DNA of 64,000 nt from Trichuris trichiura (GCA_037903355.1 JBAJFE010000018.1:1116001-1180000); one strand, 5' to 3'. Counted from the stretch's first letter, positions 22,529-34,921 are shown. The notes: generated by a model not told the origin, from the letters alone. Numbers and translations are program-made.

Positions 22529-22727
22529 TTTGAACAATAAAACAGTTGAGTGCGTTGATATCTGTACTTTTCTTAATAACGGCTCATCCATCCGTTGGTA
22601 GAGCAGTTGTTTAGTTTAATTACAGATAACAGCACAACGAAAAAACGGGAAAAGCCGTAGAAGACCTTACAACCATGAAAATTCAACCCGTTACAAAACA
22701 TCCAGTTTTCAAGTATATATGTGTGTG

Positions 22728-23084
22728 TAGTAAATTTGGAACTTTTCGTAACGGGTCCTTGTCTTATTCTTTATTGCTAAACGGATTGTTCCCGTTGAGC
22801 GGTAAAAACGCGATGGAGCGATAAGTGAATGCAAAAAGCCAGAGCTTTCGAGACACTACTGTTTCCGTCTTCATTGATAGGGTATAGGCAACCTACTCTA
22901 CCGGCCTATGCTCTGCCACTGAAGATGGAAACAGCAGCGTTCGAAGAACTCTGGTTTTTGCACTCGCCTATCGTTTTTTTACGGCTCAACGGGGACAATC
23001 CTTTTCCCAATAGCGAATATATACGAGGGATGTATATATGTATGTGCAACTTTTATGCTTTTGTCACCTACGTTTCCACAAAAC
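22728..23084. other. No gene seen
   Basis: Intergenic sequence between the foldback insertion and the palindrome pair. No exon, RNA gene or repeat was recognised. Confidence 0.35.
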
Positions 23085-23335
23085 TATAGTGGCGACACCT
23101 ACAGGGCAAAATGTCCTGTTTTCTCGCTGCGTTACCCTTATTATTTGGCTTAGGCTTAGGCTAGGAGAGGTGACTGTAGCCGACGAGGTTTTTCAACCAA
23201 AGCAGCCAATTTTTATCGCATTTTTGTTGGCTCTCCTGTTCTCACCTAGCCTAAGCCCAAACCGAGATATAAGGAAAGCATAGTAAGCAAAGTAGCGAAA
23301 GCACGGTGCACTTTGTGCTGTGGATGTCGCTACTG
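23085..23335. repeat. Palindromic foldback element, copy A, with TTAGGC motifs in both arms
   Basis: The outer ends, GCGACACCTACAG and the inverted GCGACATCCACAG, pair imperfectly. Further in, both arms hold a tag like CGCTACTTTGC and then a (TTAGGC)-type stretch: GGCTTAGGCTTAGGC on the left, CCTAGCCTAAGCC on the right. A second copy with the same order lies 450 bp downstream. Confidence 0.65.
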
Positions 23336-23540
23336 TAGGTTTGCTTGGCCACACGCGAAAAAATTCAGTTTAATCCTTATAGGCAGTGTACGAAGTCTGG
23401 CATTATATAGAATGCATAAAATCCTTAGGCAGCGTGTGAAACGCTAAATACTTTACACATTTCGTAGGCGTTCTGTACGATGCCTAATATCAAACCGGGA
23501 AGGTATTAAGTCGAACCTTTTCACCTATGCCTCTACAAAC

Positions 23541-23815
23541 TCGCAGCGGTGATACCTACCGGACGGAATGGATTGTTTCTCGCTACTTTGCCAGCTTTGC
23601 TTTCTTTATATTTTGGCTTAAGCTTCAATTTAGGTTAAGGCAGGACATGATAACCAGCAAGGTTCCGCGACCAAAGCACCCAACTTTTCTCGCATCCTTG
23701 CCGGCTATCCAGTTCTGCCCTAGCCTAAGCCTAAGCCTAAGCCAAGATATGAAGAAAGCGTAGCCAGCAAAGTAGCGGAAAAGCAACCCGCTTTGTCCCT
23801 TAGGAACTGCTAAGG
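23541..23815. repeat. Palindromic foldback element, copy B
   Basis: It has the same order of blocks as copy A: GCGGTGATACCTACCGG outer end, CTCGCTACTTTGCC, TTGGCTTAAGC, and the inverted series with three CCTAAG units (GCCTAAGCCTAAGCC) near 23728. It has diverged from copy A by many substitutions, so the pair is a dispersed family rather than a fresh tandem duplication. Confidence 0.65.
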
Positions 23816-23820
23816 CGCGC

Positions 23821-25611
23821 TTCACGCTTTGCCTAAATATTATTTGGCATTCTATATAATGCTAGGCAAAGTGTACAGCATGTTAAAATAATATTGACAT
23901 TTTATCTTATGCTTAAAACGCTGTGCATCCTATAGCATGCTGGCATTTCGTACATTGGCTGTAACGTTATTGACTACTCAAATTGTAGGGATTATAACTC
24001 GCAACAGATGTGTTTGCTGGGAGCTACTAACGCAAGCGCTGATAAGACTACGCAAAGTGAATCTTTTCATTTTTTGCAGACATAACAAGTTCCGGGCAGC
24101 TATCTGTTTCCTGAAAGATCCGTAAGCGCGTGCTAGACTGTGATTATCCTTTCCAGGCGTTTTCTCAGTTAAAGCTAAAGCTGATCGTCGGTAACGTTCT
24201 GCACCGCTATGGATTATTGATTGAGGGGATATTTGACATTTAACAGTTTTTTGGGAAATGAAAAATGAAACGCACGCCCAGCGAAGGGATAGTAACGTAA
24301 ATCAATCGAAACAAGATTAATCGACGTAGCTGGGCGTTCATATCTGTCCACCTCTCGTTAAGCGGCTGCGGTAGCGCGCTGACATCTTAAAATGGCAGCA
24401 ATTCATTTGGCTTACGAAGAGATGAAAGGTTGTCAAAAATTTGTGGCATATTTTGGAATGCGCTCCAAAATTAGCGTCTACTGTTTTACGACCTAATATT
24501 CACCTCAAAGTTATTCGCAGTTTTGTTTGCCTCAGTGTTGCTGGCTTCCTGTTTTCAAAAAAAGGAAAGGAAAATATTAACGGTCCGAAGAAGACTTTGC
24601 TCACTTCAAACTATACTAGTAATGGGAAACCAATTTTGTAAACAAAGTCTTTTTTATGCAAATGCGCGAAATTTTGCGCTAGCAGTTGGCCAATAGGTTG
24701 CGGATTTAGAAGGAAACATCTTCAAGCTGGTGAACAATTAGGATGTCTTCCATTTTCTGACGTTACAAATCCCTCATCAAAGACAATGATCTGTCCATGC
24801 TTTTGCAGTTCTCGTTTTCTTTGCACAGAGGTCTTCAAATTTTTTAGTTACTACTTAACAGTTGAAGAAGTATATGTTGCGACGTAGTTTAATCTTAAAC
24901 TTAAAGTTCACTCGTGATCTGCCAAAAACATTACAATTCAGGGAAGTCCATAAAAGGAATGGGGCCCACTGGGGAACACTGAGCATTGAAGTTTGGTATG
25001 TAGCAGCAGCTGGTGTTTTACAAACACCTGTTTGGCGGGAGCGCAGTGTTTACAACGGACGACCGTCTGAGCTTGTTCTTATAAATTATTGAAATCCGCA
25101 TCTGAACCGGTCAGACAAAGGTGAGCCGTTCGCTGATGACGACATTAAATTTTCATTGGCCAACCGCGTCCTGGTGAGGAATGATTGATTAAGAAAATCA
25201 AGAGCTGCAAGAATGGCCATACCGAAGAAAAGGCGGATGTTGCTCTATACGCTGCCGCAGGGAGAAAGGTCCGCAAAATCGACGTTCGATCGATGCACCT
25301 TTCCGTCTCCTCAACCAGCTTCCCACCGTATTCTCTTGGGAGGGGCTCCTCTTTGCGTTGGCCATTAGCGCGCCGCCGACCGGTCGTGCACGCCCCGGTC
25401 TGATTGGTCAAGGCGGCGGAAGATGAATTATTTATAGTTTAATTCATCTGCTGTCTTTTCGTTGGAACTGCATTGAACTACTGACCTTCGGGTGACCACG
25501 GCCAAGCTATACGCTAAGACAGACAAGTTATCACCGTCCCCGGGACGTCAAGTCGCTAAGGTGCCAGCCAGCTTGTACGCGTGTCGGCCAGTCGGTAGCA
25601 CCCAGTCAACC
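23821..25611. other. Gene-free stretch ending in the probable ahr-1 promoter
   Basis: No supported exon was found from 23.8 to 25.4 kb. Immediately upstream of the ahr-1 start there is an ATTGG (inverted CCAAT) at 25403 and a TATA-like ATTTATAGTTT near 25429. These are suggestive core promoter elements but are not tested. Confidence 0.35.
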
Positions 25612-28600
25612 ATGTACGCCAACAGGAAGCGACACCGAAATTTCAAAAGGTTAGTGCACGCTTCTCGTTGATGGGCTGATCGCGTGAGCGTTTGGATAAT
25701 TTTGCCTCCTTCCCCTATTGCCTTAATGTTATCACTTTCTCATTGACATCTTCCGCCGTTCAGTCACGACAGCGAGAACACCTGATATCCGCCTAGCCCC
25801 TCGTCACCCATCGGCGCCCTGCTTTGTTTAGCCATTTCGGTTTAAACGCTGAGCTACATTGTTGAGCTTAGGCTATCTGATCTAGCTCTGTAGCGCAGAA
25901 GTAGCAAGCTTTTCGTTAAATGATGCTCGCTGTTTATGTCAAGATCATGTGACAGATCGTCATTGAGTAATTGCCCTTTAGAAGTGCTATAAATCACACC
26001 AACCTGTGGAGATAAGCAGCAACGGTATTATTAATACTTGATTATGCGCTTAGGATCAACCTGAATGCTCTTTAAGCCTAGTAAAATTATCCTAATGTCC
26101 GTTCACTTTGTCGCGTATATTTCTGTCCTAATGACTGTGCTCTACCTGTCTGCTCTCTTCAACCGACCATCATTGGCCGAATTGATGGCCGTCTTATCGC
26201 AATGGGGCTTAATCTATTCTTTCTCTTCCTAGAGCAAAACTATTATGCAATAAAGAGCTAAACTTGCCCTGAATGAAACCATAGAACTGCTGCATGCGCT
26301 GGTCGAAAGAATCAGCCGGAATAGTTTCCTTTTCTTGAAGAAGCTAAGCATATAGCAGAGTGTAGTCAATTAAAGTTCCATTCCGGCATTTCCGCCTTGG
26401 TTGTATAGGTTGGCGTGCTGAGTGCAGGCAAAAGAGGACTGGTTGTCCGCCATTAGGCAGCAGCGCGCTTGTGTTTGCCCATAGTGACGAGCATTTTCGC
26501 TTTGTAGAATACGCGCTGAAAATGCTAGCCAAGCAATCGGAAGCAACCCAAGCAAACGACATCGGGAAAGGTTGAACTCCGAGCTGGAAGCGCTCGCCTT
26601 TCTTCTGCCCTTCGACGGTTCGATCATCAGCCGATTGGACAAACTATCCATTCTACGTCTGGCTGTCTGCTTCCTGCAGGCTAAGAACGTTTTCCAACGT
26701 AAGAGCAACGCGAATGACTCCATTGGCGCGGGAATACCTTACTGTAAGTTAGATAGCTATAACAGATTGCCATTAGGGCCATTGGAGGGATGCGTCAGAT
26801 TTACAGTATCCAGGACAAAAAGCCACTTGAATGAAGAGTTGGATTAAGCGGAGGCAAAGTGGCTAAGTGAGGGTCAAGCAACAAAAGGGTTGACACTTTG
26901 AGGCGACGACGGGTCAATGTTGGTGTAGTCAACATCTGGTCACTGATCACTTGACAGCGACTCCGCCTTGCTAACGGTTCCAATAGCTAAAGTACAGATT
27001 CGTATGTACATAAAACCAGTCATGGTGGCCTACCGCGCTGCCTTACGATAAATACGCATATATTTATGCAAAGGAAACTAGTAGACGCGTCTACAGTATG
27101 TAATTGCTGAGGCGGCGATAGAGGAGCAGCGGCCACTCAGCAGGAAAGTGAAGTTGTCATGGAAAGTCTTTGATTCCGCCACAGCATCACCTTTGCGGAC
27201 ACTTGTTGGCCACTTGGACGAGTCACGCAAGCCGTGTAGGTGACTAAAAGGGCAACGCGTCCCAGTAACGGAAATGGATTGATCGACGCCTGGTTCCAAG
27301 AGGGGTGCAATCTCGTGACAACAGCGGCGTGTTTTAATTATGATCATGATTTGACATGCCGACCTACCTGAGCGCAATTATCGGTCATCAAATTGAGCCG
27401 CGCGAGACCACCTGCCTCAAATGGCGTTTCAGCAAGGCATTGATTTAGCCTGGTGAACCCCCGCCGAATGATAGTCGCTAAAATGGCGATTAATAACGCC
27501 GCAATGGACTGAGCACCAAGCCCTCGCATCGTCCAATGGTACCTGCCAATCTTGGCTGGTCAAAATCCACCTTTCCAACATGCGCGCGCGCACACACACA
27601 CATCGCGCTATTGATCAGCGATCGCTGAGGCGTGATGAATTTCACCTTTTAATGCCCATCCTTAAGCTGAACGAAAAGCAATTACTTTAATCCACACGGC
27701 TTGTTGTGCCCCTTGCTTGTTTCATGCAAAGCGACTCTGATGAATCACCTATGGCTGAAAGGATCAGCCGAAAATAGTATCAACTCTTTTGCCTACCAGC
27801 GATAAGCTGACGTAGTCCTAATTTGCATATGGACTGCCTTTTTATAGCGTTTTGTTACTTGGAGTCTTTTTGATGAGCTTTTTAAAAATTCCGCGTGACC
27901 TAAGCTGTACGAAACATTCGTCCGGTGCGTTTGAGCGATGGATATTACGTCTGCTTTTTGGAAGCTCATTGTATTTTACTAGCAAGGAATATGCCTCAAC
28001 GACTTTACGGTAGATAGGAAAAAAGAACGAATGAAGAAATGGATGAAAAGTTGGCTAACGTCGAGTTTTCACGTTTTGTGAAAGTTGAAGCAACTTGTTT
28101 TTGGCGCTACGCCATTTCTGGCTTAGGCGTGTCTACAGTCGACTTGAAGGCTTAATTGCAGAGCGCACTTCAGCCAGCCGTGTCCTTGATGAACAAGACG
28201 GATGGGATGGCGAGCTTCTCTTGAAAAAATTGATTCTCCCAATGCTGTGCGCTTAAAAAGGTCATCTGTCAGAAGTATTCAATTAACAACGAAGGCCATA
28301 CACGAGATGATCAAGCGTAAAGCAAATATACCTACGGATGTTTAGCAAAAAAACTCTACAATGAGCATATTGAGCCCTTTGATAACAACTTGGGCTGAAA
28401 TTTGAATCTTTGCCTTTCAAGCGGCTAAAGAGAGATTTACTTTTTCATTTTCCCAATTCTCAACGCTTTGCATGACTTTATCTCCCTATATAAAGGCTCT
28501 TGTAGGCAGCAGAGCAATGGCTGATGGACTTTAAGTCTTTGCGGTCCCATTTAAAATGCAAATTCAAAAAGCGACAACTACGTCATCACCAATTCCGTAG

Positions 28601-31600
28601 GATAGGCTTACGCGTCATATTGTTAGAATTTCATGATATCAAGCCAATGGCTGAAAAGCGCTATTTTCGCAATTTCTTTCGAATAGTTACATGCTTTCAC
28701 GCTTCGTCGTTACTTTGAGTAGCAATACTGCTGGTATCCTATGGAGTACTTAAAATATGCGAAACAAAGTCGTTAGGATAGCGAATAGCAGCAAAGGTTC
28801 TATATGTCACTTGTATAGTTGCTACTGGTGTCCTCCTGCTCTGTTTTTCCGTAAGACTCGCAAGGTGATTCACCTTAAATGCTTTAATAGCATATCAAAG
28901 GTTGTTGCGCGTCAGCGTGGCAAAACTTGCAGGCTATCTTATTAGTATGTAGTTCAAAAAGACCTTATGTCAATATGGAAGATTTTGGGTGAACTTTTTT
29001 TTCTCAGTTTAAAGTTACCGAATTCCGCAAGTGTGCTAGGGATGGGTGACCTGATCAATCCAAGTTGTCCGCAAAGGCGGGGGTAAATAGCTGTGTTCCA
29101 AGAGGAGCGAAAGAACAAGTTTCCGTGGCTCCTCCGCGACGAGACGACAATTCTTACTGTGTCAAAAGCTTCACGGCGGGTAAACAACCCTTTCAGCCAA
29201 TTGCCGTCTTACTGGCGCCTCTGATCGATGTTCCGCTAGAATTTTGCCGCCTACGACACCGAGGCGACAACCGGAATTTTCCGGACAAAAGCTACCGTAA
29301 AAGCCGTCTCTTCTTATTCAATTGGCGAAAGAGGAGGAGAACCTTCCCTTGCTTACAACAAACGAACGGGAGACTTGTTTCACTTCAAGTCAAACCAGAT
29401 GTACAACAAAGCTTTTGCTCACACGTAAAGCAAGGCATATATTTGCTCTATAAAAAAACCTTTTAAAAATTCTTCACAAAATAAATACCCTTTTCGAGAA
29501 TCCTTATAAGGCGGTACATTGCCAGAGCGAACTTTTAGACATAACCAAAGAGCATCTGCAGTATTTGTACTTTCCCGAATATCCGTTCATAAGCGACAAA
29601 AAGTTTGAAAGCGAAGAAGCATTAATGACAGCCTTGTCGGGCTTTCTCCTAATGCTAAATATGAATGGGGAGGTGCTTTACATATCTGAAAATGTCAGCA
29701 CCTACTTGGGCTTCCATCAGGTACGTATGCGGCAAACAGAACCTCGTTGAAATGAAGTTTGCTGTTTGAAATTAAAGTGCGACGTTCTGCATCAAAGCGT
29801 TTTCGACGTTGTGCACTCGGAAGATATGGAATTGATTCGCCAGCTCCTACAACCTACAGGCAGCTGCGTGACAGCTGTGGGTTCACTTAATCCAGGTAGA
29901 TATATATATCTATATTTATAGATACGTTTAAGTTTTGTTTTATGTTTTCTCCAAGCTAAAGGATGCGCAGATCGATGGCTGCCTATACATCGTCAGACTG
30001 CTGTAAGGTTTCGATGCTTTATGGACAATACGTGCGGTTTTTTGGTATCCCCAATAAGATCTCAAAATCGTATAGCTAATGAAAAGTCAACCGTTTTCAG
30101 CGTTTCGACGTTCGGGGCAAACTGATCAAGCTGGAAGGTTCACTTCCGTTCTCTTTGTGCCAAGTCTCTGCCAGTTCGCGGGCGAACCTTGCAATGCCTG
30201 TGGCGTACGGTTTCCTTGCCGCCTGTGTGCCTGTTGTAGTGCCCAGCCATGTGGATCTGTCCATTGAAGAGTCATTCTTGAAAAGTAAGCACTCGTTGCA
30301 ATTGGTCATCTGCTCGGGAGATGAAGGCTTCGTCTCCCTTCTCGGACTGAAAGAGTCACTGCTGCCTGTGTCCTTTTACTCATTCATTCATGAGCTCGAC
30401 CTGCCGTTCATTGCGGATGCCCATCGACAAGGTAAGCAAAATGTTACAGGCACAGTTCCTTTGTCACCGCCGTCAAGGCGGCGCCACTGATTAGCTTATG
30501 CCCTGAGCACTACGGCGCCTGAGCCTAAATACGGTTTGCGTCAGCCACTTCACATAGTCAATGCTTCTGTCAATAGCTTGCTCATTGTCACCTTGTTCAT
30601 GACCTTTGAACAAATGTTTTTTGTTAGCTTTAGCCAACTTCTCTTCTACTCTTTCCTGCGTACAAATACCTGAGGTGCCTTTATGCCCTATTTGGCGGTC
30701 GTTTTCGCTAACCTCATTTATCCTTGATAAGTACTTACCCTTATAATCGTACAGGAAACATTCATAAACGGCGTAGTAGTACTAGCTTAAGCTTGTAACG
30801 TGTTAATGTGCCTCTAATGAAATTAGGTGTGAAATAGTGGCTTTAAAATAGATTTACGCCTTTTGTTCTTAATGACGCTTGAATAAGTGCCTTAAGTCTT
30901 TTGCTCTTAAATATTATTTTGTTCAATACATTGTTGCACCGTTAATTTGAATATAAGCGGAAACTTTAATCCGAACTTTGTAATACTTCCTTGATTGGAC
31001 ATGCCGGGGAAAGCCCGCTTTGAATATGCGCCATCTCTGCGGGGATTGAAGAAATTTCATTCCATTTCAGTGCTGGCTTCGGGGACCTCGGGCGTGCTGA
31101 TATATCGTCTGAGGAGTCGAAATTCAAACATCACCTATTGGTTGCAAACAAGCTGCAGGCTTACCGCTAAAAATGGAAAGCCAGAATTTATCACATGCAC
31201 CCATCGTCTGCTGACGTAAGTTCTTATTACTCATTCATGGAGTAGCCGTAAGAGTGATTTAAAAAACTGAAGCACTTTATAGTTGACGAATAACGCTGCC
31301 GCCTTTTATTGTCCTTTTGGCCTTTTGTTTGCAAAGTATAACGAGTAGATTTATTGCTGGCGGGAATGGCATGGATAGTTATAAAATACTCAGTATCCAA
31401 TTAGTAACTGGTCATATTTTGACAGGTTGCATTTGCATATTAGCGGCATGACTTAAGAAAGCCGCTAGTATTATTTTCAAAGCATAGAAAAAAAAGTTGT
31501 ATTTTTGGCAACTTTACCTTCTGTCGTTAAGCGAATTCGAAGGAGCCATGCTTCTGGACATGAGGGACGCTACGGAGTTGCAATGCCGTAATTCGTTGGA

Positions 31601-31937
31601 AAATGGAAGCTATTACGATGGCGGCATGCCTGTTGGTTCAGAGTCGCTAATAACGCATGACCAATGCGCGGTGGAGCAGTCGCTCACTGGATCTCGCTTG
31701 AAGGGACCCTGGCGAGTGCCGGCTATTGACAGCTACGGATATATTCACAAAAATGACTCTGAGCTGCAGGATAGTGGCTGTAGGACGAGCTGTGATTTTT
31801 CAACCTCCTTACGCCATTTGGCCCAATCCCCTGCTGGACGATTGAACGGTTATGGCAGTATCATAGACTCTCCCGCCTTGGCCTATCGAACAGTGCAAAA
31901 TTCTCCATATCCATCTTGTTCCGAGTCACCATGGTAA
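25612..31937 (+). CDS. ahr-1: Aryl hydrocarbon receptor homologue (bHLH-PAS transcription factor)
   Basis: Eight exons join in phase: 25612-25649, 26508-26698, 29539-29720, 29778-29895, 29962-30044 (or from 29971), 30101-30431, 31071-31215 and 31532-31937, giving 497 residues. The start [13 protein letters not shown] and the basic region [15 protein letters not shown] nearly match C. elegans AHR-1, as does the rest of the bHLH ([20 protein letters not shown]). PAS-A spans about residues 85-205 ([41 protein letters not shown]). PAS-B spans about 250-365 ([40 protein letters not shown]). In AHR proteins PAS-B is followed by a variable transactivation tail, here about 130 residues. The partner is expected to be an ARNT/AHA-1 protein. 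Intron 2 is 2.84 kb and contains a 133-codon open frame (29065-29466) without family resemblance. The exon 2/3 junction has an alternative donor at 26742. The last exon may be followed by more coding sequence. Confidence 0.96.
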
Positions 31938-33278
31938 ATATTAAAAGTTTTAACCTTTCGTGCAGCTAGTGGAGATAGATATGTTTTAATTTTTTTTTAA
32001 TTTCTAAGATTAAAACCAGCTTACGAATACGTAATGCGGATGTTAAGTTTTGAACGGCATAACATGCTGCATATTGCAGGCATTGCGGGGCGCACATTGC
32101 TAGCATTCAGCCTGGACTTATTTTGTCCAAAAGGCAGCAAGAATATTACCAGCAGACGCATTTCAAGGAGTCAATAGCTTGTATCAAAGCAAACCGTTTT
32201 ACTCCTCCTTTGCCGTCATCTAGCGCTATTCCGATCCATTTGAATCAAGTCAGAAAATGATTTTAACCGTATCAGCATTTCTTTCAGCTATGAACTTTCA
32301 GGAGCAGTCATCAACCACAAAAGTGTTTTCGATTACGCAGGTGACTAATACGTTGCTATGCCAATGAAACACGCCAAAAACCCACTATGGCATCTGTGAG
32401 AACGGTTCTGCTTCCTGTTCCATTAGTTGGCTTCATTTCGCATTCCCTTCCTTTAATTTCGCTACTTTGACGCTATTTTCACAGAGTAAAATTGCATCGC
32501 AGAATTCGAGTGGCTTCCGTTGAATATACAGAAAATTATGCCCGTTAATTTTTTGTCTTATTTATTTGGAGTATCTTTCAGTTCAAAACGCAAACTTTCG
32601 TTGCCGCTGGGTGGCCAACAATGAAAAAAACGAAATTGGTAACAAACAGAAGAAATGGGCAGTTTGGAAACGGTTGGAACGAGTTTGTTCATCAAGAGAG
32701 CGGCTGCAAGCTACCTGCAAACTACAAGAGATACGGTAGGGAAGAGAAAAACAAAACAATTTAATCTAAATGAACAGCATAAAAGCAAACGAATATTATT
32801 TCTGCATATTTAATGGAAAGGACGCAACAAAACCTTTCTACAAAATTTAAGTGAAATATATAAATGACTTTACAAAAGCGTTGCAGTCGCACTCAGCTGT
32901 ATCGCCATCTTGCTTTGTAATTCAGTAGTCTGTTACAAGCAGCTGCGCAAGTGCACGCCAGGTACGCTGCTTTGACATTTTTTAAAAATTGTCTACTTTC
33001 TTATAGAAGCGAACGAATGTATTAATATTTCTCAAAAAAAGCTGAAAAGCCACTTGGTTTGGGCATTTGGCCGACGTCGTTTTTAATTTTCTCGAGCGTT
33101 GTTGGTTCACATTGTAATCGTACTTGAATATCATTGTACGGTAGGTAGATCGAAAAACAAACTTTCCTCTTCCGTTTGGCTATTTTTGGACTAATTCCGC
33201 GCGCGTAGGCAATTTTCGAGCGCAGCTGACGCCTAATGCGCGTTTAGAACTGCTTAATTCCACGTTGCAATTTTGACA
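31938..33278. other. 3' region of ahr-1 and upstream of translin
   Basis: It is AT-rich with no long frame. The only exon-like segment is at 32582-32735. The translin promoter should lie in the last few hundred bases. Confidence 0.35.
32582..32735 (+). other. Possible unassigned exon
   Basis: A good acceptor (ATCTTTCAG) and a donor (ACG|GTAGGG) bound 154 bp. Two frames stay open across it, one reading KTQTFVAAGWPTMKKTK. It might be an alternative last exon of ahr-1 or belong to an unmodelled gene. No family was recognised. Confidence 0.22.
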
Positions 33279-34921
33279 ATGATATCCGACATTGGCAGCG
33301 ATTCCCGGAGCTCTTCGGAAACAATTGAAGATGCATTTCACCGCTATCAGAAAAGCTTGGAAAAAGTGGAAAGTCTTCGCGACGTAAGGTTAAATTTTTT
33401 TCTCGAAAAAAATGTTTTTCAAAAAAGTTTTTTTGCCAATAATTACTACGACAATAAGGCATATTGGTTTTGTACATTTAGTCCGTCGCGATGGACCTTC
33501 GAAGGCTGGAAAGATGCGAGCGCACGATCAATGGTAAACTTCAATGTATCCATCTGCCCGACGGTTTGAACAAGCGTAAGTTTGCAATCCAGTAGTGTCA
33601 TACTTTGTTATACTTGCCGCTTGTGTTCTTGGAACAATGCTGAAATAACTTTTTTAATTCTAACTCTTCTTTTTGAAATCTTGAAGCTAAGCTTTCTTTA
33701 AGCGCATAACTTGTTTTGTATTAGTATTCACCCTTCTAAAAAAGCTGTACAAGGAAAGTCTAGTAGCAGTACAATTTTTGCCGCTTTAAACTTCCCTACG
33801 CTAAGCGAACTCTAATTGTACAAATATACACAGTAACACTTTATCATAAAAGGTAACCGACCTATTCGTCGGGTCGGTATTATTTATATAGGAGTCGGCT
33901 AAGTCAAGCACAGTCAAGAAAGCCCGTTTAGGCAACAGTAAGCTATTCCTTTCCTTTTTGGGTTGTAGCCTTTGTTACAACGCTTATTGCTTGCTTGAAT
34001 TTAGATAAACTGAAGCATGCAACTTTTGCACTGTAATTTCCCTCATTACGTCATTATTTAAGCCCGCTTTTTTGCTTGTGTGATATAGTTTTTTGTTTTG
34101 GCATTTCGTTTTTATCATTATTTTCGCTTTAGTGAATCAGATATGCGGCGAAGCAGAGAGTATGTTCGATGAAGTTCGAACCATTGCCAAAACACTTGCT
34201 GATAATGTGAAACTTGGAGACATCCCTGAGTATGGCTTTACATTTTCGAAAGGCTGCTGTATAAGCTAGGCCGTATATAGTCGTATATAAGGTGTGGTTG
34301 AAGTTACGTGGTCTATTGTCGGTAGCTTTTTGACATATAGTCTCAAGATGGCGTACAGATCATTTTACAATACCTTCCACCCTTTACTATGTATTCTAGA
34401 TTTCACAAGATGTACGAATCGATTCTGCAAAGTTTGATTTTCGACAAATGCCTTATAGCGTTTTGTAAGGAAAGGAAGTTGTTGACTTTTGAAGTCGTTG
34501 CTTCTTCCCTTGGCGGTAAGTTAAACTTGTAAAGTTGTCCCTTTTTTAAAGTCCATTGCAGTTTCTACGGATCATACAGTATCCATTCACCTGACCTTGC
34601 AAGACTATCTGCTCGGGCTTCTTCTTTTACCCGCCGAGTTGGTATGTTACCTCATATATCGCCCGCTTGCGAACTTTAGCTAACCATCTTCTACTTTATG
34701 CTCGCCTGGCCGTCAACAGTGTAAGCAATGGCAACTTGGATCTGCCCTTGGAAATTTGGAACTTCATCGTATGCCTTGATAGTTGTTTCCGAAAATTGAA
34801 CTTTAAAAACGACAAACTACGACGTCGCTTTGACGTCATGAAGTATGACGTAAAAACAGTTGAGGACGTCATTTACAATATCAACTTGCGAAAACTACCT
34901 TCATTACCATCGTCGGAATAA
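33279..34921 (+). CDS. Translin
   Basis: Six exons: 33279-33383, 33482-33575, 34133-34229, 34400-34515, 34562-34645 and 34680-34921, giving about 245 residues (human 228). Diagnostic blocks in order are HLPDGLNKLNQICGEAESMF, FHKMYESILQSLIFDKCLIA, LTLQDYLLGLLLLPAEL, RLAVNSVSNGN and LNFKNDKLRRRFDVMKYDV. The last two match the near C-terminal signature of translin. Translin is an alpha-helical RNA/DNA-binding protein that with TRAX forms the C3PO nuclease; the catalytic residues belong to TRAX, so this subunit is not expected to cut alone. All junctions are in phase except that the last intron must be very short (34646-34679, 34 bp) and adds a few residues (NHLLLYA) before the conserved RLAVNSV. 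That junction is the least certain. Confidence 0.93.

Larger units (their letters stand above)
22281..22713. mobile_element. Foldback insertion: inverted Penelope-type terminal repeats with hammerhead cores
   Basis: Two arms of about 179 bp (22279-22457 and 22497-22675) are essentially perfect inverted copies around a 39-bp loop. The right arm is followed by a one-sided extension of about 38 bp ending TTTTCAAG. A 14-bp direct repeat TATATATGTGTGTG flanks the whole (22267-22280 and 22714-22727). Read from the extension end, the element starts CTTGAAAACTGGATGTTTT. This matches the extension of the 36989 element, and both arms share ACCAACGGATGGATGAG with it. Penelope-like elements are known for paired terminal repeats in direct or inverted orientation with a short extension on either side. 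There is no coding capacity. The near identity of the arms indicates a recent insertion or conversion. Confidence 0.8.
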
